Assembly (NCBI RefSeq): GCF_049195245.1
Contig: NZ_JBMIRR010000026.1
Span: 62,001-126,000, forward strand
Source of the DNA: Arenimonas sp049195245
GTDB taxonomy: Bacteria; Pseudomonadota; Gammaproteobacteria; Xanthomonadales; Xanthomonadaceae
Direction: 5' to 3'
DNA: 64,000 bases
Below the pieces are notes generated by a model. It saw only the letters and a program-made list of their open reading frames with translations. It was not told the DNA's origin and did not search any database. The translations under genes and the position numbers were made by a program. How positions within the stretch are numbered: position 1 is the stretch's first letter; each line of letters starts with the position of its first letter. Shown here piece after piece: positions 8,348 to 16,802 of this stretch.

Positions 8348-11227
8348 ATGCCGCCCATGCGCGAGCCCGTCCTGAACCTGCAGAAGCCCGTCGGCGACGA
8401 GGTCAAGCAGACAACCTGCTATATGTGCGCCTGCCGCTGCGGCATCAACGTGCACCTGAGCGGGGGCCGCATCCGCTACATCGAGGGCAACCCGGCCCAT
8501 CCGGTGAACCGCGGCGTGCTCTGCGCCAAGGGTTCGGCCGGCATCATGCAGCACTACTCGCCGGCGCGGCTGGACAAGCCGCTGCTGCGCGTGGGCGAGC
8601 GTGGCGAAGGCAAGTTCCGCGAGATCGAATGGGACCAGGCCCTGGCCCTGGCCGCCGGCTGGCTGTCGGAAACGCGCGCGCGCGACCCGGACCGCCTGGC
8701 CTTCTTCACCGGCCGCGACCAGTCGCAGGCGCTCACCGGCTGGTGGGCGCAGCAGTACGGCACCGTCAACTACGCCGCGCATGGCGGCTTCTGCTCGGTG
8801 AACATGGCGGCAGGCGGCCTGTACACGCTGGGCGGCAGCTTCTGGGAGTTCGGCGAGCCGGACTGGGAGCATGCGAAATACCTGATGCTCTGGGGCGTGG
8901 CCGAAGACCACGACTCCAACCCGATCAAGCTGGGCCTGGGCCACATGAAGGGCCGCGGCGCGAAAGTGGTGGCGGTGAACCCCGTGCGCACCGGCTACGG
9001 CGCCATCGCGGACGAGTGGATCGGCATCCGGCCCGGTACCGACGGCCTGTTTGCGTTTGCGCTGATCCATGAACTGCTCAAGGCCGACAAGGTCGACCTG
9101 GACTACCTGGTGCGCTACACCAACGCACACTGGCTGGTGGTGCACGACCCGGGCGCCGCCGACGATGGCCTGTTCGCGCGCGATGCCGAGGGCCGCGCGC
9201 TGTGCTGGGACCGCACCGCGCAGGCCCTCGCCAGCGCCGAAGGCACCGACCTGTCGCCGGCGATCGTCGGCGAGCACACGCTGGCGGACGGCCGTCGCGC
9301 GGTGCCGGTGTTCCAGCTGATGGCGCAGCGTTACCTGGATCCGCAGTACGCGCCGGACGCGGTGGCCGAACGCTGCGGCGTGCCGGCGGCCACCATCCGC
9401 CGCATTGCCGGTGAGCTGGCGGCGGCCGCGTTCAATGCACCGGTGGAACTGCCGATCGCGTGGACGGACACGCACGGCCGCGAACACAAGACCATGGTCG
9501 GCCGCCCGGTCGCCTTCCACGCCATGCGCGGTATCAGCGCGCACAGCAACGGCTTCCACACCTGCCGCGCGCTGCATTTGCTGCAGCTGCTGCTGGGCGC
9601 GGTGGATACGCCGGGCAGCTTCCGCTACCAGCCGCCCTTCCCGCGGCCGATCCCGCCGGCCAACCGGCCGGGCCGCACGCGACTGGCCAACGGCGCACTG
9701 GATGCGCCGCCGCTGGGCTTCATCCACGGCCCCGAAGACCTGCTGGTGGATGCGCAGGGCCAGCCGCGGCGACTGGACCACGCCTATTCCTGGCGCTACC
9801 CGCTGGCCGTGCACGGCATGCTGCACACCGTGATCCGCAACGCCTGGGCCGGCGATCCGCAGGAAGTGGACGTGCTGTTCCTGTTCATGGCCAACATGAG
9901 CTGGAACTCGGCGATGAACACCGGCGAGACCATGCGCTGGCTCACCGACAAGCGCCCCGACGGCGAATACCGCATCCCGAAGATCATCTACTCCGACGCC
10001 TATTCAAGCGAGATGGTCGCCTACGCCGACCTGGTGCTGCCCGACACCACGTACCTGGAACGCTTCGACGCGATCTCGCTGCTGGACCGGCCGATCTCGG
10101 ATGCCGACCGCGCCGCCGATGCGATCCGGCACCCGGTGCTGGACGCCGCCGACCAGGGCCGCAGCCACGGCGCCGGCGCCCTCGGCAGCACCGGCGGAAC
10201 GCGCGACGTGCGCGGCTTCCAGTCGGTGCTGCTGGACCTGGGCGCGCGCATCGGGCTGCCGGCGCTGCTCAGGGACGACGGCACGCCGCGCTATGCCGAC
10301 TACGCCGACTACATCGTCAACCACGAACGTGCGCCCGGCGTGGGCCTGCTGGCCGGCTGGCGCGGCGACGGCAGCCAGCATGGCAAGGGCCCGCCCAACC
10401 CGCGGCAGCTGGACCGCTATCGCGAGCACGGCGGCTTCTGGCAGGCCGAGGTGCCGGCCTCGGGCCGCTACTTCAAGATGGCCAACCGCGATTACCTGCA
10501 GTGGTCGCAGGGCATGGGCTTCATCGCCAAGGCCGAGCCGGTGGTGCTGCAGCTGTATTCGGAGACGCTGCAGAAGTTCCGCCTGGCCGCGCAGGGCCAC
10601 GGGCCGGTGCAGCCGCCGGAGCGCGAGCGCGCCCGCGTGGCGCAGTATTTCGACCCGCTGCCGATCTGGTACGAACCCTTCGAAGGCGCGCAGCTCGAAC
10701 CCACGCGCTTCCCGCTAAGCGCCGTGACGCAGCGGCCGCCCTTCATGTACCACGCCTGGGGCTCGCAAAACGCCTGGCTGCGGCAGATCACCGCGCGCAA
10801 CTACCTCTACCTGCACCCGGACACCGCCGCCCGCCACGGCCTGGCCGACGACGACTGGGTGCACGTGGATTCGCACCACGGCCGCATCACCGTGCAGTGC
10901 CGCGCGGTGGCCAACGTGCAGCCCGACACGGTGTGGACCTGGAACGCGATCGGCAAGCGCCGCGGTGCGTGGAAGCTGGCCAAGGATGCGCCCGAGTCGA
11001 AGAAGGGCTTCCTGCTCAACCACCTGATTTCCGACGTGCTGCCCGACAGCGACTACGCCAATGCCGACCCGGTGACCGGACAGGCGGCGTGGTTCGACCT
11101 GCGCGTGTCGCTGCACCGCGCCGACGCCGGCGAAGACACGCTGCCGCAGTTCGCGCCCGTGGGCGACGGCCCCGAAAACAATGCCCCGCTGCGCTACGGC
11201 GCCGGCTTCCGCAAGGCCCGCCCATGA
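8348..11227 (+). CDS. soeA: Molybdopterin oxidoreductase catalytic subunit, probable sulfite dehydrogenase SoeA
   Basis: A 959-residue member of the DMSO-reductase superfamily, expected to carry bis-MGD and one [4Fe-4S] cluster. Cluster ligands are Cys24, Cys27, Cys31 and Cys59. Cys149 in GGFCSVN sits where polysulfide/thiosulfate reductases and SoeA place the Mo-ligating Cys. There is no Tat signal, so the enzyme should face the cytoplasm, which separates it from exported Dms/Psr/Phs enzymes and fits SoeA, which oxidises sulfite to sulfate and feeds electrons to quinone. The next two genes supply the ferredoxin-like and membrane subunits. The substrate is inferred from family and layout only. 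ATG 8357 is an alternative start. Confidence 0.75.
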   Translation: MPPMREPVLNLQKPVGDEVKQTTCYMCACRCGINVHLSGGRIRYIEGNPAHPVNRGVLCAKGSAGIMQHYSPARLDKPLLRVGERGEGKFREIEWDQALALAAGWLSETRARDPDRLAFFTGRDQSQALTGWWAQQYGTVNYAAHGGFCSVNMAAGGLYTLGGSFWEFGEPDWEHAKYLMLWGVAEDHDSNPIKLGLGHMKGRGAKVVAVNPVRTGYGAIADEWIGIRPGTDGLFAFALIHELLKADKVDLDYLVRYTNAHWLVVHDPGAADDGLFARDAEGRALCWDRTAQALASAEGTDLSPAIVGEHTLADGRRAVPVFQLMAQRYLDPQYAPDAVAERCGVPAATIRRIAGELAAAAFNAPVELPIAWTDTHGREHKTMVGRPVAFHAMRGISAHSNGFHTCRALHLLQLLLGAVDTPGSFRYQPPFPRPIPPANRPGRTRLANGALDAPPLGFIHGPEDLLVDAQGQPRRLDHAYSWRYPLAVHGMLHTVIRNAWAGDPQEVDVLFLFMANMSWNSAMNTGETMRWLTDKRPDGEYRIPKIIYSDAYSSEMVAYADLVLPDTTYLERFDAISLLDRPISDADRAADAIRHPVLDAADQGRSHGAGALGSTGGTRDVRGFQSVLLDLGARIGLPALLRDDGTPRYADYADYIVNHERAPGVGLLAGWRGDGSQHGKGPPNPRQLDRYREHGGFWQAEVPASGRYFKMANRDYLQWSQGMGFIAKAEPVVLQLYSETLQKFRLAAQGHGPVQPPERERARVAQYFDPLPIWYEPFEGAQLEPTRFPLSAVTQRPPFMYHAWGSQNAWLRQITARNYLYLHPDTAARHGLADDDWVHVDSHHGRITVQCRAVANVQPDTVWTWNAIGKRRGAWKLAKDAPESKKGFLLNHLISDVLPDSDYANADPVTGQAAWFDLRVSLHRADAGEDTLPQFAPVGDGPENNAPLRYGAGFRKARP

Positions 11228-11243
11228 CCACGACTCCGCGCCG

Positions 11244-12002
11244 ATGACCACGCTGCCGCCACCGGCGAAAAAGAAGCTGGGCCTGGTGATCGATCTCGAC
11301 ACCTGCGTGGGTTGCCACGCCTGCGCGGTGTCGTGCAAGGAGTGGAACGCGGGCGGCATTGCGGGTCCGCTCACTGACGAGAACGCGTACGGCAAGGACC
11401 CCACCGGCGTCTGGTTCAACCGCGTGCACAGCTACGAGCTGGCGGCCACGCCGCAGCAGCCGGCCAGCACCCTGCACTTCCCGCGCAGCTGCCTGCACTG
11501 CGAAACGCCGGCCTGCGTCACCGTCTGCCCCACCGGCGCCAGCTACAAGCGCGCCGAGGACGGCATCGTGCTGGTGGACGAGGACAAGTGCATCGGCTGC
11601 AAGCTGTGCAGCTGGGCCTGCCCCTACGGCGCGCGCGAGTACAGCGCGGTCGAGGGCGTGATGAAAAAGTGCACCCTGTGCGTGGACCGCATCTACAACG
11701 AATCGATCCCCGAAGAATCGCGCCAGCCCGCCTGCGTGCAGGCCTGCCCGACCAAGGCGCGGCACTTCGGCGACCTGGGCGATCCGGACTCGGCGGTGTC
11801 GCAGCTGGTGCAGCAGCGCGGCGGCGTGGCCCTGATGCCCGAGCTGGGCTATGCACCGGTGAACCGCTACCTGCCGCAGCGACCTCGCCGCGCCGGCCCC
11901 GCCGACGAAGTCACCGCTGCGCCCAGCCCAGCCGCCGAAACCCTGGACAGCACGCAGCTCAACCCGCTGCTGCGCTGGCTCGACCGCGCCCTGAGCCGCT
12001 GA
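11244..12002 (+). CDS. soeB: Four-cluster ferredoxin-like subunit, probable SoeB
   Basis: A 252-residue electron-transfer subunit with sixteen Cys in four motifs: 21/24/27/31, 83/86/91/95, 116/119/122/126 and 143/146/164/168. These are enough for four [4Fe-4S] clusters, as in DmsB, PsrB and SoeB. It should carry electrons between the molybdenum subunit and the membrane subunit on the cytoplasmic side. The chosen ATG is 17 bases after the soeA stop. Another ATG at 11224 overlaps that stop but opens only a seven-codon frame. The C-terminal 50 residues are low-complexity and longer than in DmsB. Confidence 0.85.
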   Translation: MTTLPPPAKKKLGLVIDLDTCVGCHACAVSCKEWNAGGIAGPLTDENAYGKDPTGVWFNRVHSYELAATPQQPASTLHFPRSCLHCETPACVTVCPTGASYKRAEDGIVLVDEDKCIGCKLCSWACPYGAREYSAVEGVMKKCTLCVDRIYNESIPEESRQPACVQACPTKARHFGDLGDPDSAVSQLVQQRGGVALMPELGYAPVNRYLPQRPRRAGPADEVTAAPSPAAETLDSTQLNPLLRWLDRALSR

Positions 12003-12003
12003 C

Positions 12004-12936
12004 ATGCATCCGGCCTTCTCCGTCATCTTCTTCACCACGCTGTCGGGCCTGGGCTACGGCATCTGGATCTGGGCCGCCGGCGGCCTGCTGGCGCCGCGCT
12101 CCCTGCCCTCGCTGCTGCCGCTGTCGTGGCTGCTGACGCTGGCGGTGCTGCCGGTGGCGATCGGACTGCTCAGCTCCACCCTGCACCTGGGCAAGCCGCT
12201 GCGGGCCTGGCGCGCCTTCAGCCAGTGGCGCACCAGCTGGCTGTCGCGCGAGGGGGTGCTGGCGATCGCGAGCTTCCTGCCGTGGCTGGGGCTGATGGCG
12301 ATGCTGTGGGGCGGGCGCGGGGATTTCGCGGCGTGGTCGCCGTGGCTGGGTGGCGCGCTGGTGCTGCTGTCGCTGGCCACGGTGGCCTGCACGGCGATGA
12401 TCTATGCCTCGCTCACGCCGATCCCGGCCTGGCACCACCGCGCGGTGCTGCCGGGCTACCTGCTGTTTGCGCTGCTCACCGGCGGCCTGGCGACGGTGGC
12501 GGTGCAGTCCGCGTTCGCGCCCCTGCAGGAACTTTCGGCGCTGGTGCTGCTGGTGCTGGCCGTGGTGCTGGCGGTGCTGAAGCGGCGCTACTGGCGCGAC
12601 ATCGATCGCGGCCCGTCACCGGTGACGCGCGCCTCGGCCCTGGGACTTCCGTCCGACCGCACGGCCACCGTGTTCGAGCGGCCGCATACCGAAGCCAACT
12701 ACCTCACCACCGAGATGGGCTACGTGCTGGCACGCAAGCATTCGCGCCGGCTGCGGCGACTGGCGCTGCTGCTGTTCGCCGGCGTGCCGGCCGCGGCCTG
12801 CATCGTCTGCCTGGTGCTGCCGCCGCTGGCCGCGCCGCTGCTGGCGCTGGCGGCCGTGGCGGCGCTGTTGGGGGCGATGGTGGAGCGCTGGCTGTTCTTC
12901 GCCGAGGCGCGGCACCTGGTGATGCTGTACTACTGA
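12004..12936 (+). CDS. soeC: DmsC-family membrane anchor subunit, probable SoeC
   Basis: A 310-residue integral membrane protein with about eight hydrophobic helices and the conserved DmsC-family stretch LHLGKPLRAWRAFSQWRTSW-LSREG near residues 60-85. It anchors the complex in the inner membrane and exchanges electrons with quinone. It starts two bases after the soeB stop, so soeABC is one operon. Its own stop is only six bases from the stop of the convergent hemC gene, leaving no room for a separate terminator. Confidence 0.85.
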   Translation: MHPAFSVIFFTTLSGLGYGIWIWAAGGLLAPRSLPSLLPLSWLLTLAVLPVAIGLLSSTLHLGKPLRAWRAFSQWRTSWLSREGVLAIASFLPWLGLMAMLWGGRGDFAAWSPWLGGALVLLSLATVACTAMIYASLTPIPAWHHRAVLPGYLLFALLTGGLATVAVQSAFAPLQELSALVLLVLAVVLAVLKRRYWRDIDRGPSPVTRASALGLPSDRTATVFERPHTEANYLTTEMGYVLARKHSRRLRRLALLLFAGVPAAACIVCLVLPPLAAPLLALAAVAALLGAMVERWLFFAEARHLVMLYY

Positions 12937-12942
12937 GCCCGC

Positions 12943-13851
12943 TCAGGGCAGCAGGGCATCGGCGCCGCGCGCCACCAGCATGTCGGCCACCTGTTCGCCC
13001 AGCTTGTCGGGCTCGGACACCGGGCCGCTGGCGTAGCCGCGCACCGTGGTGCCATCGGCGGCGTTGCCGACCAGCCCTTCCAGCGACATGCGGTCCTTGT
13101 TGATGCTGGCGAAGGCCGCGATCGGCACGCGGCAGCTGCCGCCGAGCAGGCGGGTCATGGTGCGCTCGGCGCGCACGCAGGCGCGCGTGGGGCCGTGTTC
13201 CAGCACCGACATCAGTTCGATCACGGCCGCGTCGCCCTGCTTGCATTCGACCGTCACCGCGCCCTGCGCGGCGGCCGGGATGAAGCGCGGCGCGCCGAGG
13301 CGTTCGCGGATGCGTTCGCCCAGGCCCAGGCGCTCCAGGCCGGCGCAGGCCAGCACGATGGCGTCGTAGTCGCCGGCGTCGAGCTTGGCCAGGCGCGTGT
13401 TGACGTTGCCGCGCAGGTCCACCAGCACCAGGTCGGGGCGATGCGCGCGCAGCAGGGCCTGGCGGCGCAGCGACGAGGTGCCCACGCGCGCGCCGTAGGG
13501 CAACTCCTCGAAGGCTTCGTACTTCACCGACACGAAGGCATCGAAGGGATTGGCGCGCTCGAGCACGGCGGCCAGCTCGAACGGCCCGTCCAGCTCCATC
13601 GGCACGTCCTTGAGCGAATGCACGGCGGCATCGGCGCGCCCTTCCAGCATGGCGATCTCGAGTTCCTTCAGGAACAGGCCCTTGCCGCCGATCTCCACCA
13701 GCGGCTGGTCGATGGCCTGGTCGCCGCGCGTGGTCATCGGCACCAGCTCGACCTCCAGGCCCGGGTGCGCGGCGCGCAGGCGCTGGGCCACGTCGTTGGT
13801 CTGCCAGAGCGCGAGCGCACTCTCGCGCGTGGCCAATCGGATCTTCTGCAT
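12943..13851 (-). CDS. hemC: Porphobilinogen deaminase (hydroxymethylbilane synthase)
   Basis: A 302-residue cytosolic enzyme of tetrapyrrole synthesis that joins four porphobilinogens into hydroxymethylbilane. The dipyrromethane cofactor is attached to the Cys in LGGSCRVP (Cys240, matching Cys242 in E. coli). N-terminal RLATRESALALWQ and the VHSLKD motif are intact. It is the last gene of a leftward run, 13 bases after algR. The algR-hemC order is familiar from pseudomonads and xanthomonads. Confidence 0.96.
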   Translation of the reverse strand: MQKIRLATRESALALWQTNDVAQRLRAAHPGLEVELVPMTTRGDQAIDQPLVEIGGKGLFLKELEIAMLEGRADAAVHSLKDVPMELDGPFELAAVLERANPFDAFVSVKYEAFEELPYGARVGTSSLRRQALLRAHRPDLVLVDLRGNVNTRLAKLDAGDYDAIVLACAGLERLGLGERIRERLGAPRFIPAAAQGAVTVECKQGDAAVIELMSVLEHGPTRACVRAERTMTRLLGGSCRVPIAAFASINKDRMSLEGLVGNAADGTTVRGYASGPVSEPDKLGEQVADMLVARGADALLP

Positions 13852-13864
13852 CGGTCCTCTCCCC

Positions 13865-14599
13865 TCAGAGATGCTTGAGCCGCTCGCGCAGCAGCGGCAG
13901 GCAGCGGCGGCTGACTTCCAGCGGCGCCTTGCCGTGGCGAAGGATGGCATGCACCTGGCCATCGGTGGAACGCCGCAGCTCGGCGAATTCGTCGCTGGCC
14001 ACCAGGCAGTTGCGGTGGATGCGCAGGAAGCGGTCGGCGAATTCCAGCTCCAGCGACTTGAGCGATTCCTCGATCAGGTCCTCGCCGCGGCCGTGGTGCA
14101 CCACGACGTATTTTTCCTCGGCCTGCAGGTAGTGGATGTCGTCCACCGGAATCAGGCGCAGGCTGCCGCGCAGGCGCGCGCTGAGGTGGCTGCGGCGGCG
14201 CTCGCGGCTGGCCGGCGGCAGCGCCGGCAGCTGCTGCGCGGCGCGCTGGCGGCGGGCCCGCTCCAGGGCCTCGGCCACGCGCTCGGCGCGCACCGGCTTG
14301 ACCAGGTAGTCCACCGCGGCGGCTTCGAACGCGGCCAGCGCGTGCTGGTCGAAGGCGGTGCAGAACACCAGCGCCGGCGGCGAGGCCAGGCCGGCGAGGT
14401 GGCGCGCGGCCTCCAGGCCGTCCATCACCGGCATCGCCACGTCCAGGAAGACCACGTCCACGCCCAGGGTTTCCGCGCGCTCGACCGCTTCGCGGCCATT
14501 GCCGGCCTCACCGGCGATCTCGTGGCCGCCGATCTCGGCCAGCAGGCCGGCCAGGCGCTGGCGGGCCAAGGGTTCGTCGTCGACCAGGAGCAGTTTCAT
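13865..14599 (-). CDS. algR: LytTR-family response regulator (AlgR-like)
   Basis: A 244-residue response regulator. The receiver domain (residues 1-115) has the acidic pair Asp7/Asp8, phospho-acceptor Asp53 in FLDVAMP, and Lys101 in LVKPV. The C-terminal LytTR domain (about 140-240, with YLQAEEKYVVVH and FLRIHRNCLV) binds DNA. In Pseudomonas the homologue controls alginate, motility and virulence genes with the unusual kinase AlgZ. No algZ-like kinase gene is adjacent here; the upstream gene is a carboxylesterase. It lies directly before hemC. Confidence 0.9.
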   Translation of the reverse strand: MKLLLVDDEPLARQRLAGLLAEIGGHEIAGEAGNGREAVERAETLGVDVVFLDVAMPVMDGLEAARHLAGLASPPALVFCTAFDQHALAAFEAAAVDYLVKPVRAERVAEALERARRQRAAQQLPALPPASRERRRSHLSARLRGSLRLIPVDDIHYLQAEEKYVVVHHGRGEDLIEESLKSLELEFADRFLRIHRNCLVASDEFAELRRSTDGQVHAILRHGKAPLEVSRRCLPLLRERLKHL

Positions 14600-14626
14600 C
14601 GGCGAAGTATGCCCCAGGCTGCGCGC

Positions 14627-15298
14627 TCAGGCCGCCAGGAAACGCTGCTGCAGCCAGTCGCCGACGTCGCGCACTTCCTCGGCGCAGACGCTGTGCGGCA
14701 TGGCGTAGCTGCGCCAGTCGATCTGCATGCCCAGCGCCAGCAGCGCGTCGCGGCTGCGCTGGCCCAGGCTTTCGGGCACCACCGGGTCCAGCTGGCCGTG
14801 CGCCATGAATACCGGCGTGGAAAGCCCGGCGCGCGTGGCCTCGGCGGCGGTGGTCGAGGCCATCGGCAGGTAGGTGGACAGCGCCAGGATGCCGCCCAGC
14901 GCCGCCTCGCGCCGCACGCCCGCGGCCAGCGCGATCGCGCCGCCCTGCGAGAAGCCGGCCAGGATAATGCGGTCCGGCGGCACGCCGCGTTCGCCTTCGC
15001 GCGCGATCAGGGCCTCGACCTGGGCGATCGACTCGCGCACGCCGGTCTCGTCGGCGCGCTGGTCGAGATCGAAGTTGCGGATGTCGTACCAGGCGCGCAT
15101 GCGCGCGCCGTTGTTGATGGTCACCGCGCGCACGGGCGCGTGCGGGAACACGAAGCGCAGCTCGGGCCAGCCCACGCGCAGCAGTTCGGGCACGATCGGC
15201 GCGAAGTCATGGCCGTCGGCGCCCAGGCCGTGCAGCCACAGGATGGTGAAGCGCGGCTCGGGGCCGGTCTGGTGTTCGACGGATTCGAGCAGGCTCAT
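14627..15298 (-). CDS. Carboxylesterase / phospholipase family alpha/beta hydrolase
   Basis: A 223-residue cytosolic hydrolase of the carboxylesterase II/acyl-protein-thioesterase family. The triad is Ser117 in GFSQGG, Asp171 in GQLDPVVP and His202 in MPHSV, with the oxyanion-side LHGLGADGHDF at residues 22-32. It hydrolyses small carboxylic esters and perhaps acyl-proteins or lysophospholipids. Its ATG overlaps the stop of the upstream exported-protein gene by four bases, so it is translated together with the ABC transporter unit. Confidence 0.9.
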   Translation of the reverse strand: MSLLESVEHQTGPEPRFTILWLHGLGADGHDFAPIVPELLRVGWPELRFVFPHAPVRAVTINNGARMRAWYDIRNFDLDQRADETGVRESIAQVEALIAREGERGVPPDRIILAGFSQGGAIALAAGVRREAALGGILALSTYLPMASTTAAEATRAGLSTPVFMAHGQLDPVVPESLGQRSRDALLALGMQIDWRSYAMPHSVCAEEVRDVGDWLQQRFLAA

Positions 15299-15999
15299 TC
15301 GGCGATCTTCGTGGGGGCGGCTGGTGTTTCGGGGGCCGGGGCGGGTGGCGTTTCGGCGGCGTCGTAGGGCAGCAGCTGCACATCGGCCAGGCGCGTGGCG
15401 TTGGACAGCGTGAAGCGGGCCTTCGGACCCAGCCGCAGGCGCGCGGTGCCCACGTCGTCGGGCGCGCCGAGGATCACCACGCCTGCCGTGATGGACACGT
15501 CCAGCTGGCCGATACGGCCATCCTCGATGTTGACGCCACCGTAGCAATCCCGGTGGGGGCAGCGGCTGGCCGGGCGCGCGGCACGCACCTGGAGCTCGGC
15601 GATGTCACCTTCCCAGTCCACCTGGTCCGTGCTGGCCACGGCCAGCGACTGCATGGGGACCTTCGCGGTGAGCGAGAGATTGCCGCCCTCGACCCGGGCC
15701 AGGTCGATCGGCGCGGTGATCTGCAGGTCGTGATAGGGCCTGCCGGTGGCCTTGATGACCAGCACGCGTCCCTCGCGCTGTACGGTGAGCGTGGCGTCCT
15801 CGGTCATCGGCAGGCTGACCTGCGGCGCGCCGCGGGAAAACACGACGTTGGCCTGCAGCGTCGAATCCACCCGCAGGGTGTCGACGCCGCTGAAATCCAG
15901 CGAGCGGGATTCCGGCGGCGGCTCCTCGAAGCGCGGCAGCGCCATCGCGCCCAGGAACAAGGCCGCAGCGGCGAGGAAACTGGCGGTGGTGAATTTCAT
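15295..15999 (-). CDS. Exported beta-rich protein (GIN/DUF2807-like), unknown role
   Basis: A 234-residue protein with an N-terminal signal (MKFTTASFLAAAALFLGAMA). The mature part opens with FSGVDTLRVDSTLQANVVFS and continues as regular short beta strands, the pattern of putative head-GIN domains (DUF2807), though I cannot confirm the family. One Cys pair (CPHRDC) may form a disulfide, and a Pro/Ala-rich tail ends the protein. Start and stop overlap both neighbours (TGATG with the permease at 15999; ATGA with the esterase), so it belongs to the ABC transporter operon. Confidence 0.65.
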   Translation of the reverse strand: MKFTTASFLAAAALFLGAMALPRFEEPPPESRSLDFSGVDTLRVDSTLQANVVFSRGAPQVSLPMTEDATLTVQREGRVLVIKATGRPYHDLQITAPIDLARVEGGNLSLTAKVPMQSLAVASTDQVDWEGDIAELQVRAARPASRCPHRDCYGGVNIEDGRIGQLDVSITAGVVILGAPDDVGTARLRLGPKARFTLSNATRLADVQLLPYDAAETPPAPAPETPAAPTKIAE

Positions 16000-16802
16000 C
16001 AGGCCAGCTCCCTTTCCCGCAGGGCGAACAGGCAGCCCAGCCACAGCAGCGCCGGCACCCCGAACCACACCAGCGGCACGTACACCGCCTGCCAGCCGCC
16101 GATCACGGCGTTGTCGCGCCAGAATCCGAAGAACGTCTCCGGCCGGCCCTGCAGCACCGCCGACACCAGGATGCTCAACAACAGCAGCACGAAGCCCGCG
16201 AGTATGGTCTTGATGAAGGGCATGCTGCGGAAGTACAGGCTGCCCAGCACGCCGAAGGCCTGCACCGCGGTGAGGCTGAGCAGCACCGGCGTCCAGTCCA
16301 GCGCGCCTTCCAACTCGTTCCAGACATGGAACAGCCGGAACCTGGCCGGCTGCAGGCTGTCGACCGGATAGGTACCGGCGGCCCCCGCCTGCCGCGCCAA
16401 TTCTTCGGACGCCGCCGTGGCGGCCAGCCAAGACGCGGGGACGTTGCACACGTAATAGGCCAGCGTGTACGCCACCGGATACGCCACCGCCACCACGATC
16501 AGCGCCAGCAGCCACTTCTCGAAGGCCGAGGCGGGCCGCATCAGCGCCACCAGCGCCGACTCGGGCCGCGACATGGCCTGGAAATAGCGCGCCGCGAAGA
16601 TCGGCGCGGTCAGGTACAGGCCGGCGAAATAGATCGCACCCTGCCCGTCGGTGTTGAGCATGCGGAAACCGTCGCCGGACAGCAGCGCCAGCACCAGCAC
16701 GAAGTGCACGATGATGCCGATGCCCAGGAACCAGGCGTAGGTCTTGCGGTACTCCGCCCACTGCGCGGCGGCCAGGCGGAGGAAGCGGCGCAGGTCAAAC
16801 AT
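15999..16802 (-). CDS. ABC transporter permease
   Basis: A 267-residue integral membrane protein with about six hydrophobic helices and a larger extracytoplasmic loop near residues 125-170. The simple topology and the adjoining single ATPase gene indicate an ABC-2-like exporter. The cargo is unknown. Its start lies inside the last eight bases of the ATPase gene, so the two should be made in fixed ratio. Confidence 0.85.
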   Translation of the reverse strand: MFDLRRFLRLAAAQWAEYRKTYAWFLGIGIIVHFVLVLALLSGDGFRMLNTDGQGAIYFAGLYLTAPIFAARYFQAMSRPESALVALMRPASAFEKWLLALIVVAVAYPVAYTLAYYVCNVPASWLAATAASEELARQAGAAGTYPVDSLQPARFRLFHVWNELEGALDWTPVLLSLTAVQAFGVLGSLYFRSMPFIKTILAGFVLLLLSILVSAVLQGRPETFFGFWRDNAVIGGWQAVYVPLVWFGVPALLWLGCLFALRERELA

